Source: CAZKBP01 sp964551015
GTDB taxonomy: Bacteria; Bacteroidota; Bacteroidia; Cytophagales; Microscillaceae
Direction of reading: 5' to 3'
DNA length: 20,445 nucleotides
NCBI GenBank assembly: GCA_964551015.1
Contig: CAZKBP010000059.1
Span: 1 to 20,445 of the forward strand
In this document: piece after piece, positions 8,701 through 16,596 of the stretch
Position numbering within the stretch: the first letter of the stretch is position 1
Layout: every line of letters begins with the position of its first letter
Made by a program: the position numbers and the translations under genes
Notes under the pieces: model-generated
The model's database searches: none
Told to the model about the DNA's origin: nothing
What the model saw: the letters and a program-made list of their open reading frames with translations, nothing else

Positions 8701-11700
8701 AACCTTTGGACTGGGTTTTTCCTCAAATCTGTTGCGTTAAGGACGCCCAAAAAATTTATGAAGAATAATACCCGTGCTACCATTGCGATTGAGAATTTGA
8801 TTCTTGATCCTAAATTCTCAGCCAATATTAAGGTTTATGATCTGATTAAAACTTATGAGGGGCAAATTGATGACTGGGCTTTTTCTTTGGATACTTTTTA
8901 TGTGGATTTTGTACAGAATGACTTTGTTAGAGGAGGGCTTAATGGAAAAATTGGTATTCCATTTATGGAATCAGGAGAGTACCTTGCTTATGATGGTATT
9001 CTAAGTGAAAGAACAGTAGATAGTAATGAGTATTATGATTTTGTATTTCATCTAGATCCAACTGATGACATTGTGATTCCTGCAATGCTTGCGGAAGCTA
9101 CTATTGCAGAAGATAGTTTTATTGAGGTAGTTTTGGGTAGGGCAACATCATCAGGAAGTTCTGAAGATAATATTGAGCGAGCATCTTACATCGAGGCAAA
9201 ACTTAATGGTAAAATATCCATTAGTAGTGATCTGGCTAATCGTGTTCCTACTTCATTTAGTTTGCCTGGCATTAATTATGGCATGCATTTTCGTTCAGGG
9301 CAAGGTTTTTTGGTAGCACCAACATTTAGTTTTACCTCTCCTAAAAAGACTTTGGGTGGATTTCCATTGGATATTGAAGATATGAGCCTTGATTGGGAGG
9401 GTAATACATTGAAATTATTAATTACCCCAAGACTATCCATTATTGGAGAAAGTAATGGCTTTTCATTTAGCACCAAACTCTCCATTAACTCTACATTAAA
9501 TTTAGAAGGCGATGGGCAAAGATTTAAGTTTGATGGGGTTGATTTGGAGGGAATTAGCGTGGACACTCTAAATATTGCTGGAATATCAATCAGTGGAGGT
9601 TTGGAATGGTATGGAAGAGACGAATCTGATATTGGTGATGAAGGCTTGAAAGGAATCTTGAAAGTAGGACTCCCAACAGGGGCATCAGCCTATCTTGCAA
9701 CTGAATTCGGAAATAGAAAGCTTGTAGCCGAGGCTGACTATGGGACATCAGATTACTTTGGATATTGGTTTGCAGATGGTTTAGTAAATTTTGGAAATAC
9801 TGGAGTACCAATTACAGCCGGATTCGGACTCTATGGATTTGGAGGTGGTTTTGCCTATAATATGGAGCGTAACGGAGCAATAAATGGCTTCCAAGCTTCA
9901 TCTGCGAATCAAACTGAGGAACAACCAAACCCTCCAAATACGGTATTGCCCTCAGGTTTTAGTTATTCACCTAAATGGAACAATCGAGATTTTAACATTA
10001 AGGCAGTTATGGGTACTTACCCTTCACCTAAAGCATTCAATATGGATGTCGGACTCTATGCGGGTTGGACGAGTGGGGGAGGTTTGACAAATCTCAGTAT
10101 CACTGGTGATGGATATTTTATGACTTCAATTTCCGAAAGGGGAGGCGAAAATGAAAAGCTCAAAGTGGAGGTCAGGTTTAATTTAGAGCGTAATCCAGCA
10201 TTAGATCAACGTACCATTCATGGTCGTGTATCCACATTTCTGAATTTGACAAAAATCAAAGGAGCTGGATCAAACAATAAAATGGTAGATGCCCTGTTTC
10301 ATGCCCAAAACTATGGGGGTGATGATGGAGAAGGATATTGGTATTTCCACTTAGGACGTCCCAGAGGTTTTGGAGAGCCAGGACAACTTAAGATGGATTT
10401 GGGAATAGCCGAGGTAAATGCAGAAGGGTATTTTATGATTGGACATCAAATTCCTGATCAACTACCCGCACCACCACCTTTTATTCAAGAGTTGTTAGGG
10501 ATACAAAATGTGGGATCAGGGCAGAATGCGCTGGAAGACGCAAAGTTGATTAATTCAAGTGGAGGAGGTGATCGAGTTGATGGCTCAAAAGAATTGTATG
10601 AAGGAGGAAATGGTTTTGCCACTGGTGTACAATTTATTACTGAAACAAAGGTTAAGGCTGCATTTATCTATGCACAATTAAAGGCAGCTATTGGAATGGA
10701 TATTAATATCAGTCAGAATAGTGATAGATATTGTTTCGTTTCTGAAAGTACTAAGATAACACCCGGTAAGAATGGCTGGTATGGTATCGGTCAAATATAT
10801 GCAGGTTTAAAGGGAGAAGTAGGCATAGAAGTAAAGCTTATCAAAAGAAGAAAATTTCATATACTTTCGCTAGGAGCAGCAGTTATGCTTAGCGGAGGTA
10901 TGCCCAATCCATTCTGGGCTGAAGGTAGAGTTGGCGTAAGATATAGTGTGATGGGGGGGGCTATCACAGGAAGAAAGCATTTCTCACCAAGTATCGGAGA
11001 AAAATGTATACCCCAAGGAGGTAGCCCTTTTGTGGGTATCAATGTGATTGATGAGATCAGTCCTGGAAATCTTGAGGATGATGTGAGTGTCTTTGTAGAT
11101 CCTAAGGTAAGTTTTAGTATACCCATTGATCAAGTCCTTGAAGTGCCTATTATTCAGACTATTGATGGTAGAGATGAGGTAGTAGTCACAAAAATCAAAC
11201 CTGTATTGAGTCAAATGACCCTGATTGATGAGCTTGGAGAAACGCAATCTGGTAACTGGGAGTTTGAAGAGGATAACCTTACTTGTTCGTTCAAACCAAA
11301 CAAGATGTTGGCTGGAAGGGCTGATGATAATAGTCGTAAGCCTAAATATACTTTCAGAGTAGTCATTACTGCTGATGAATTTATAAATGGTAGATGGCAA
11401 GCAATAAGAGATTCTGAAACGGGCGGATATTGGCAGGAAGATTCTACAATTACTTTTAATACTGGAAAGCTTCCGGATCAAATCCCTAAAACTCAGATAT
11501 TGTATTCAGTGCCTATTGACAAGCAACGGTTTTTCCTGACAGGAGAACCAAGTAATGCGTCCGGCAAGGTGAGTTTTGTAAGGGTACTTGATCAGTACTT
11601 CCCGGATATTAATAGCGAAGGGGACTCTTTAGGCTATTTCATAAGAATTCAGTCGGTAGATAGTAGTGAAGTAATAGCCGAGATACCTCTTTCTGCCGAA

Positions 11701-13110
11701 TATTTGAGACGCAATAGGTATTTTTCATTTGATATGCCTGAGCTAGAATCATCTACTTTGTATGGAGTACAAGTCATAAGTGAAATCACGAAGGCCAAGC
11801 TACCCAAACTTGTAACACCCTACTTGCTCAAGGACGTAAGATTTGCCGGGCAAACCGAGGCCATAGCTAGTGAAATGGTTGAATCAGGCGAACCTGTAAA
11901 ATTCTACAATAATTTTAGCAGGGAATACACTCAAGCCAATGATAGCAAAATCAGTTTTGATACCAAAGCTGAAATTGTATCCCTAGCCACCAATAAACAG
12001 GCTGGACTCTCCGTCAAACCCAATGAGAAGAAACTATATGAGTTTCACTTTCGCACGAGTGAGTATGTAACTTTGATGGAAAAAATGGACGGAAGTGAAT
12101 TGATTCGTAATGGTAATAGACTCATCTTATCTCTTAAAGAAGCTGTTGATATTTTTGATGTTCAAGGTTATCAGTTTGAAGGGCGAAATATTTTAGAGCC
12201 AAGGATAGAAATCTATGATCCACTCAATTCAGACTATTATAGAGAAGTTGCTAATCCATATGTTTATGAGTTCTTTAAATTAGAACACCCATTACGTGCT
12301 TTGAATTCAAATATATTTCAGTTTTTTGAAAACTCGAGCCCATTACCTCTTGAAGGTTGGACTTATGATTATAAACTATATACGTTTGATGGAGGTATAG
12401 TAGGAGCACTTAAAGAAAATGGTGTGCTTCGCAGGCAGGCCAATATTAATAATACACCAACTCTTAAGCTTCCATCACAGTTGAATTTGCCAATTGGTTT
12501 TTTAAGTTCTACTAAATATCGTCTGAATCACCTCATTTTAGATGGTAGATATATTCTTGATCAATTGAGTGACCAGGAGATTGGGGTTGACTTAACCAGT
12601 GGTATTGCTCAGCAGTTAAATGTGCCATTATATGCTAATAATACAGTCGTAGCTGCGAATATGAGTGCTTCTAGGGCTATGTTTAATCCTAGTAGTGGAG
12701 CAAGTAGTTATCAGGCTTATGTAGCATCTAATACAAATATTCCATCAAGTACTGACACAAATCAGTTTAGCCTACCTGATGGGCCTTATATTCAGGTCAA
12801 TTATAATCCAGCTTCTAAGATTATAGAGGATGCACAAGTATTGAGAGATTGGGCAGCGAGCGTATGGTCATATCAAGTACGCTTTATAAGTGGAAATGCC
12901 AGTATATATGTCTACCCCTATAAAGAAGCCTTAAGTCGTCACTATCCTGAATTTTTAGGGTATTATAGAGGGCTAAATCAAAATTGGAATATCATTTCCA
13001 ATGGTGCTAGCTCTTTTCCACAGTTTAACTTCGGGGTCAAATATAATAGTAGTGTTGGTGAAAATCGCTTTTCCTCAGGAACTGGTCGGGAGTTTATTTT
13101 TAACTATTAA
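5788..13110 (+). CDS. Giant secreted TANFOR-domain / Ig-like surface protein
   Basis: The 2440-residue protein has a signal peptide ending near residues 24-25 (VFGQ). Residues about 25-172 match the TANFOR pattern: an opening V-V-V-S-P-P-Y-T, a receptor-like sandwich, then LPDGEYDICLRALQYD. Three FN3/Ig-like modules follow, beginning near 174, 302 and 432 (the repeated P-x-N-x-x-x-V / W-T-L-P style). An acidic linker (592-612) with a CDTGC pair comes next, then about 1100 residues of repetitive beta-strand sequence with Gly/aromatic-rich stretches (for example G-L-Y-G-F-G-G-G near 1350). Residues about 1755-1870 look like an SbsA-type Ig-like domain. The end is aromatic (FNY), and no obvious type IX secretion C-terminal domain is seen. 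The gene is second in the operon, with no Shine-Dalgarno in the A/T-rich 19-base gap. It contains a G8 tract at 10953-10960. The role is presumably in surface structure or adhesion; the actual function is unknown. Confidence 0.85.
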   Translation: MKLYIYTMVWVLLTCLGFQQRVFGQINSIDISVVVSPPYTQRMESYFDEPNKLLFTATNTAFRTQRVRFQLILTGKNNGVSLITNESFVPPVPVELVPDETRQFTSEDLESMGVQINLGDITTTGLSDNDRDNLINNRILPDGEYDICLRALQYDSDNPIFISEGCDNFQVASPEIPIIIQPMNEEVIEANDIYQVNFSWTLPSVVLEPEVQNRIEYTLKVVDLTESGLPNAYEGVFDPGTPVVFETETQESFYQMEDIPLIEGNVYAVRVTAKDPDGEVAFQSFGHSEPVTFTYGEGNGDCQNPNFETLAAYPQANDTIPFNGFPLIIQFKPYCDNFNYIRMDMKVKDSTNAIFDEGIRDNNWPNGALTYLKSIFPNATEFEASHLVTNKNQDKVYTRGAKYNWSVDTEIRNSTNTYTHNLNTDFHIGMPRPKVIQPINGDTVQAGQVTLRWHTGQAPQKILPPFPIVTSQRETDNIPDFNPFPVVKEKYVLQLSRNEDFSEVLAVVDQAMLNYNPESDPLTSEGRYDDTGIKAAIYLNKQTNTEVNDLGDYYWRVLYLRDPEYNGDLNTITQEHYYRSSPTGHFRIVEGSDGGDDPSENEEKDCDTGCELDSIQEDTLISTLSPSDTILFIGHFQIIDLEVASNGSGVFNGTGKIPIPFLNNLKIRVNLHNIKINKDKRVFAGYAEGRVDDPSQNLVLPEPFNSLAGSALSSFDQYVRAGRVANSLIQGTEIGLPVALDLDIQDVSFLGGITKMDFHPKRASIQLLVSVNFPAPNSANGAENWVAMAASDLCILPSGFGKEFLLHLHQDLSFYQDGELALVMKGIDGDNEIIKDNASYIQIDCEGVKSAAFRAEAHFSGRRIVPEDQEGNPTDGVVKGYFELKYDRHNPEDSIPKNASEEDENLLREARTRNWMVSYTMDNFQIRGLEGWGFEVNEGYFDWSSLENPPGLVFPEGYEHPTTGASNPNITNLWTGFFLKSVALRTPKKFMKNNTRATIAIENLILDPKFSANIKVYDLIKTYEGQIDDWAFSLDTFYVDFVQNDFVRGGLNGKIGIPFMESGEYLAYDGILSERTVDSNEYYDFVFHLDPTDDIVIPAMLAEATIAEDSFIEVVLGRATSSGSSEDNIERASYIEAKLNGKISISSDLANRVPTSFSLPGINYGMHFRSGQGFLVAPTFSFTSPKKTLGGFPLDIEDMSLDWEGNTLKLLITPRLSIIGESNGFSFSTKLSINSTLNLEGDGQRFKFDGVDLEGISVDTLNIAGISISGGLEWYGRDESDIGDEGLKGILKVGLPTGASAYLATEFGNRKLVAEADYGTSDYFGYWFADGLVNFGNTGVPITAGFGLYGFGGGFAYNMERNGAINGFQASSANQTEEQPNPPNTVLPSGFSYSPKWNNRDFNIKAVMGTYPSPKAFNMDVGLYAGWTSGGGLTNLSITGDGYFMTSISERGGENEKLKVEVRFNLERNPALDQRTIHGRVSTFLNLTKIKGAGSNNKMVDALFHAQNYGGDDGEGYWYFHLGRPRGFGEPGQLKMDLGIAEVNAEGYFMIGHQIPDQLPAPPPFIQELLGIQNVGSGQNALEDAKLINSSGGGDRVDGSKELYEGGNGFATGVQFITETKVKAAFIYAQLKAAIGMDINISQNSDRYCFVSESTKITPGKNGWYGIGQIYAGLKGEVGIEVKLIKRRKFHILSLGAAVMLSGGMPNPFWAEGRVGVRYSVMGGAITGRKHFSPSIGEKCIPQGGSPFVGINVIDEISPGNLEDDVSVFVDPKVSFSIPIDQVLEVPIIQTIDGRDEVVVTKIKPVLSQMTLIDELGETQSGNWEFEEDNLTCSFKPNKMLAGRADDNSRKPKYTFRVVITADEFINGRWQAIRDSETGGYWQEDSTITFNTGKLPDQIPKTQILYSVPIDKQRFFLTGEPSNASGKVSFVRVLDQYFPDINSEGDSLGYFIRIQSVDSSEVIAEIPLSAEYLRRNRYFSFDMPELESSTLYGVQVISEITKAKLPKLVTPYLLKDVRFAGQTEAIASEMVESGEPVKFYNNFSREYTQANDSKISFDTKAEIVSLATNKQAGLSVKPNEKKLYEFHFRTSEYVTLMEKMDGSELIRNGNRLILSLKEAVDIFDVQGYQFEGRNILEPRIEIYDPLNSDYYREVANPYVYEFFKLEHPLRALNSNIFQFFENSSPLPLEGWTYDYKLYTFDGGIVGALKENGVLRRQANINNTPTLKLPSQLNLPIGFLSSTKYRLNHLILDGRYILDQLSDQEIGVDLTSGIAQQLNVPLYANNTVVAANMSASRAMFNPSSGASSYQAYVASNTNIPSSTDTNQFSLPDGPYIQVNYNPASKIIEDAQVLRDWAASVWSYQVRFISGNASIYVYPYKEALSRHYPEFLGYYRGLNQNWNIISNGASSFPQFNFGVKYNSSVGENRFSSGTGREFIFNY

Positions 13111-13124
13111 ATGAATTAAAAAAG

Positions 13125-15278
13125 ATGAAGAATATTAGAAGTTTCAGTTTAATTTATGTTTTTATCGGATCGCTTTTCTTTCTGAGTTCATATTCTGGAG
13201 CACAAGAGCTTTCTGATAGCTTGAAGCAAGTTATAGAAGATGGTTATTTTACAGATAGTACCCAATCGCCTCTTCAGGCGATTGGTAAATACTATGGCGA
13301 TTCTATCGTATTGCGTTGGGCTCCTACCTCAGGCGGTACGTGGTTGGATGCAAATCGCTATGGATATCAAGTCAAGAGATTAGAGATAGACACCAACAAA
13401 GATATTGACCCTGCTTTTTATCAGAGTTTACACGAAAAGCCTATTCTTCCTTATGAATTAGCACGATGGAAGGAGCTTTTCGATCAAGATACTACTAATA
13501 ATTATTTGCTGGTAGGGGCTGAATGTTTGTATAGTGAATGGGAAACTTTAAAGCTACCCGAAGGACCTCAAACATGGATAGCTCGGCAAGACGAGCTATC
13601 TAATCGCTGGTCATCACTGCTTTTGGCCGCTGAAAGAGATCCCACAACTGCCGAAGCGGCAGGCTTAAGATTTGTGGATAAAGATGTAATGCCCAACAAG
13701 CTTTATCTTTATCATATATCTGTGGACTTTCCTGATTCTCTTGGAGAAAATATAGCGTGTTATCTACATATCTCAACAAACAAGATAGATAAAACCTTTC
13801 AACCTGAGATAGCTAAGGTCGAGGAGAAGGAAGAAGCAGTAGTCTTGTTCTGGGATAGGACTAAACATGAAAGTCAATTCTCTTCCTATTTTATTGAGCG
13901 TTCTGCTGATGGTGGGTCCACATTTGAAAGGCTCAATACGGTGCCCTATATACAGGCTATTGCTGAGCAAAGGGAGCTTTACTCACCTTATATTATTTTC
14001 AGGGATTCTGTAGAAAACTACAAGCCCTATCTGTACAGGATTGTTGGGTTAACTTCTTTTGGAGAGCAAAGTCCTGCTTCAGAATCTATAAGTGGCATGG
14101 GAAGAGATAAAACCCCTCCAACGCCTCCTACTCAAGTCAAAACAGAATGGTTGGGTTTATCAAAGAAAGTCGCCCTAAGTTGGGAGATTTTGGATGAATA
14201 TGGAGATATTGCGGGTTTTTATATTGGACGATCTAATAAATTTGATGGGGATTATTATCATATTAATTCCTCTGTGCTACCCAGTCAAACACGTTCATTT
14301 GTGGATACTACTTTAAATGAATATGACAATGAACTATACTATGTCATAGGTGTAGTAGATACTGCTGGTAATGGATCAATATCCCTAATCGCCTCGGTGT
14401 CTATTCCTGATAGTATCCCACCAAGTGCTCCAACTGGTTTGGTTGGTCAGGTGGATACTACCGGATTGGTACATATTCATTGGGATATGGGTAAAGAACG
14501 GGATATTTATGGTTATCATATTTTCAGTGCGAATGACTCTACTTATACCTTTAACCGATTAACATCTCAACCCATTCAGGATACAGTTTATGTAGATACC
14601 ACTACACTACATACTTTGACTGAAAATATTTATTATAAAGTGGTAGCAGTGGATGCGAAATTTAACCATTCAGATTTTTCCAGGGCTTTGGAACTATCTC
14701 GCCCTGATACTATTCCGCCTAATGCCTCTTTGTTTACAGATTATGAAGTAAGAGAAGGGGCTGTATACCTGAGCTGGGCGGTGAGCTCTAGTGAGGACTT
14801 GTTGATTCAAAGACTGTATAGAAAGCAGAATCAAGAAGAATGGGAGCTAATATCAACTTTTGATACCAATAGACATTCCTATGTAGATAGTTTGGTTGAG
14901 CCTGGAGTCTGGTACGAATATTTGATAGAATCTGAAGATGATGCGGGGCAAAGCAGTAAAAGTGCTCGAAGTATTAAAGTTAGGGTAAGAGATGAATTAT
15001 TGATGAAGGGAGTTCAGGAGTTTTCTGCTGAAATTGATAAAGTAAATCAGGTTATTGAACTCAATTGGAGTGATGATGCTGAAGCCTTGACGGGTTATAA
15101 GATTTATCGATCACAAAATGAAGGTCCTTTTATTCTTATTTATTCAGAGAAAGGGCAGTTCAATAACTATAAGGATGAAAAAATCAGGTTAGGTAACACT
15201 TATACCTATTTGATTCAGTCTATTCATAAAGGGAATCAAGTGTCTCAATTCCACCAAAAGAAGGTATCTTACGATTGA
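13125..15278 (+). CDS. Exported fibronectin type III repeat protein
   Basis: The 717-residue protein has a signal peptide (hydrophobic core about 7-23, cleavage near SGAQE at 25-27). An N-terminal beta-rich region (about 35-230) starts with an FN3-like IVLRWAPTSGG strand. Several FN3 modules follow, with boundaries marked by repeated D-x-x-P-P linkers: about 232-328, 330-430 (DKTPP at 328-332), 433-530 (DSIPP at 429-433), 531-625 (DTIPP at 528-532) and a last one to the end (IELNWSDD...GYKIYRS). No catalytic motif or T9SS-type C-terminal domain is evident. The gene begins 14 bases after the giant TANFOR gene, so the two are surely cotranscribed and probably act together on the cell surface. 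FN3 arrays in Bacteroidota usually mediate carbohydrate or protein contacts, but the ligand cannot be read here. Confidence 0.88.
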   Translation: MKNIRSFSLIYVFIGSLFFLSSYSGAQELSDSLKQVIEDGYFTDSTQSPLQAIGKYYGDSIVLRWAPTSGGTWLDANRYGYQVKRLEIDTNKDIDPAFYQSLHEKPILPYELARWKELFDQDTTNNYLLVGAECLYSEWETLKLPEGPQTWIARQDELSNRWSSLLLAAERDPTTAEAAGLRFVDKDVMPNKLYLYHISVDFPDSLGENIACYLHISTNKIDKTFQPEIAKVEEKEEAVVLFWDRTKHESQFSSYFIERSADGGSTFERLNTVPYIQAIAEQRELYSPYIIFRDSVENYKPYLYRIVGLTSFGEQSPASESISGMGRDKTPPTPPTQVKTEWLGLSKKVALSWEILDEYGDIAGFYIGRSNKFDGDYYHINSSVLPSQTRSFVDTTLNEYDNELYYVIGVVDTAGNGSISLIASVSIPDSIPPSAPTGLVGQVDTTGLVHIHWDMGKERDIYGYHIFSANDSTYTFNRLTSQPIQDTVYVDTTTLHTLTENIYYKVVAVDAKFNHSDFSRALELSRPDTIPPNASLFTDYEVREGAVYLSWAVSSSEDLLIQRLYRKQNQEEWELISTFDTNRHSYVDSLVEPGVWYEYLIESEDDAGQSSKSARSIKVRVRDELLMKGVQEFSAEIDKVNQVIELNWSDDAEALTGYKIYRSQNEGPFILIYSEKGQFNNYKDEKIRLGNTYTYLIQSIHKGNQVSQFHQKKVSYD

Positions 15279-15312
15279 TTAAAGTGATTTAAGCCTTTTG
15301 ACTTTTGCACAA

Positions 15313-15336
15313 GCCCAGGGATATCAACTCCTGGGC
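15313..15336 (+). terminator. GC-rich hairpin after the FN3 gene
   Basis: A perfect 7-base stem, GCCCAGG (15313-15319) with CCTGGGC (15330-15336), surrounds a 10-base loop and is followed by attttgt-like T-rich DNA but no clean T run. It lies 35 bases after the FN3 stop codon. It may be a weak first terminator or an mRNA 3'-end hairpin ahead of the stronger terminator downstream. Confidence 0.6.
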
Positions 15337-15353
15337 ATTTGTATTTTAGGGGG

Positions 15354-15393
15354 ATCAGATAAGTTAGGTTATGAAACATTATCTGATTTTTTT
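15354..15393 (+). terminator. Intrinsic terminator of the surface operon
   Basis: A perfect 9-base stem, ATCAGATAA (15354-15362) with TTATCTGAT (15379-15387), and a 16-base loop run straight into a seven-T tract. It ends the barrel/TANFOR/FN3 transcription unit just before the lipoprotein promoter motif. Confidence 0.85.
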
Positions 15394-15416
15394 ATGAAAA
15401 ATTTTATTAAAAACAA

Positions 15417-15442
15417 GTAACCTTTTTTTGTCTATTGATACA
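15417..15442 (+). promoter_or_regulatory. Putative ECF-sigma promoter of the lipoprotein gene (motif copy 2)
   Basis: GTAACCTTTT at 15417-15426 is followed by TACA at 15439-15442, the same 22-base offset as copy 1. It sits 24 bases after the upstream terminator and 90 bases before the lipoprotein ATG. A small hairpin CACAG/CTGTG (15458-15474) lies in the presumed leader. Confidence 0.65.
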
Positions 15443-15506
15443 GGGATCATGAATCAACACAGAATCAATCTGTGAAATCATTTTAAACTTTTAATGATAA
15501 TGTCCA

Positions 15507-16427
15507 ATGAAAAAATTAACAAACGTATTATTTATTACACTATTAGCGACCATAACAAGTCTCATACTTGTGTCTTGTGGAGATGACGATAATAGTAAGC
15601 CTGCCCCTTCTCCTAAACCTGATCTAGAAGTGAAAGAGGGGCGACTAGTTTTTAAGGACACGAGCGTGTTTAATAACACACTGAATGAGCTTGCTGAGAT
15701 GGATGATGAAGCTTTGGATGCCTGGGAAGAAAGAATTGGGCATCTTTCTATGCGTAGAGCCATCGATAACCTCTTTGATCTTGAAGATGAAAATCTGATT
15801 CAGTCAAAATTATCCCAATATTCCAATATCCTAATTGACGAAGACGATGGAGATTATGAATTGATTGTAGAAGATGATTTACTGGCTACTATAATTTCTG
15901 CAGACGGAAAAATTGAAATCGGCGAAAATCTATATCAGGTAGCATCTGATAAAGTCATTTGGACGAATAAGTTAGGCATCACCAAAGCCATTCCGATTCA
16001 AGGTTTTAGCAAAAACCTAAAACTAAGTGGAACCAATCGCTGCTCTGAAAAGTATCGGAGCAAGCGAAAACTAAAAGGAAAAGTTTGGGTGCGTGACTGG
16101 TGGTTTTACAAGTCGGCAGGAGTAGCAACCAAAGCCAAAAAGAAAGGCTGGCTATTTTGGAGACGCCATCGGGTAGAAGAAATTGGCGCCCATATAAACA
16201 TTGATCAATTACTCTTTGAGGATTGCATCAGACTTAATGCAAGGAAGGCCAAGTGCTTTGATTATCAAATCGGCTATGGGGTGAGTCATGAAAAGATTAT
16301 TAGCTATGATTACCTGAAAAATGAAGCCAAAGGTTTTGCTGCTACACATTATTTGAAAAATGGAAGTGATGAACCATTTTGCAGTACACTCCTTGGAGAG
16401 CTGCCTCCTGCTGGCCCTGTGTATTAA
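15507..16427 (+). CDS. Lipoprotein, probably surface-exposed, unknown function
   Basis: The 306-residue protein has a type II signal peptide: a charged MKK start, a hydrophobic core (7-22) and a lipobox L-V-S-C with the lipidated Cys at C24. The next residues, GDDDN, are acidic like the surface-lipoprotein export signal of Bacteroidota, so it is probably moved to the outside of the outer membrane. A Pro/Ser linker (about 29-38) leads to a region with the pattern G-R-L-V-F-K-D ... D-A-W-E-E-R (45-90), seen in families of Bacteroidota lipoproteins of unknown role. A basic, Cys/Trp-bearing C-terminal domain (about 170-306) follows. It is its own transcription unit, bracketed by terminators, with the same promoter-like motif as the barrel operon and the sigma gene. 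I do not recognise a function; coregulation with the surface operon is the main clue. Confidence 0.8.
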   Translation: MKKLTNVLFITLLATITSLILVSCGDDDNSKPAPSPKPDLEVKEGRLVFKDTSVFNNTLNELAEMDDEALDAWEERIGHLSMRRAIDNLFDLEDENLIQSKLSQYSNILIDEDDGDYELIVEDDLLATIISADGKIEIGENLYQVASDKVIWTNKLGITKAIPIQGFSKNLKLSGTNRCSEKYRSKRKLKGKVWVRDWWFYKSAGVATKAKKKGWLFWRRHRVEEIGAHINIDQLLFEDCIRLNARKAKCFDYQIGYGVSHEKIISYDYLKNEAKGFAATHYLKNGSDEPFCSTLLGELPPAGPVY

Positions 16428-16436
16428 TATTATTTT

Positions 16437-16475
16437 TCAGGTATCTTTTTCATAATTAGATACCTGATTTTTTTT
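16437..16475 (+). terminator. Intrinsic terminator of the lipoprotein gene
   Basis: A perfect 10-base stem, TCAGGTATCT (16437-16446) with AGATACCTGA (16458-16467), and an 11-base loop are followed directly by a long T run. It starts 9 bases after the lipoprotein stop codon and separates this unit from the sigma-factor gene. Confidence 0.87.
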
Positions 16476-16493
16476 AATTTCACTCAACCCACA

Positions 16494-16519
16494 GTAACCT
16501 TTTCCATTTTCTTACCACA
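16494..16519 (+). promoter_or_regulatory. Putative autoregulatory promoter of the sigma-factor gene (motif copy 3)
   Basis: GTAACCTTTT at 16494-16503 is followed by CACA at 16516-16519, the same offset at which copies 1 and 2 have TACA. It lies 103 bases before the sigma ATG (112 if the second ATG at 16606 is used). If the downstream sigma factor recognises it, the gene is positively autoregulated. Confidence 0.6.
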
Positions 16520-16596
16520 AGGTATATGCATCCCTTGCAATGCATAAAAATATGGATTGCTTCAAAAAATTTGTTTAACTTCTAATCCAAAGTATT

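Noticed and set aside
10984..11481. Minus-strand 165-codon frame opposite the giant gene
   Set aside because: It lies wholly within a continuous 2440-codon gene and has no recognisable motif or start context.
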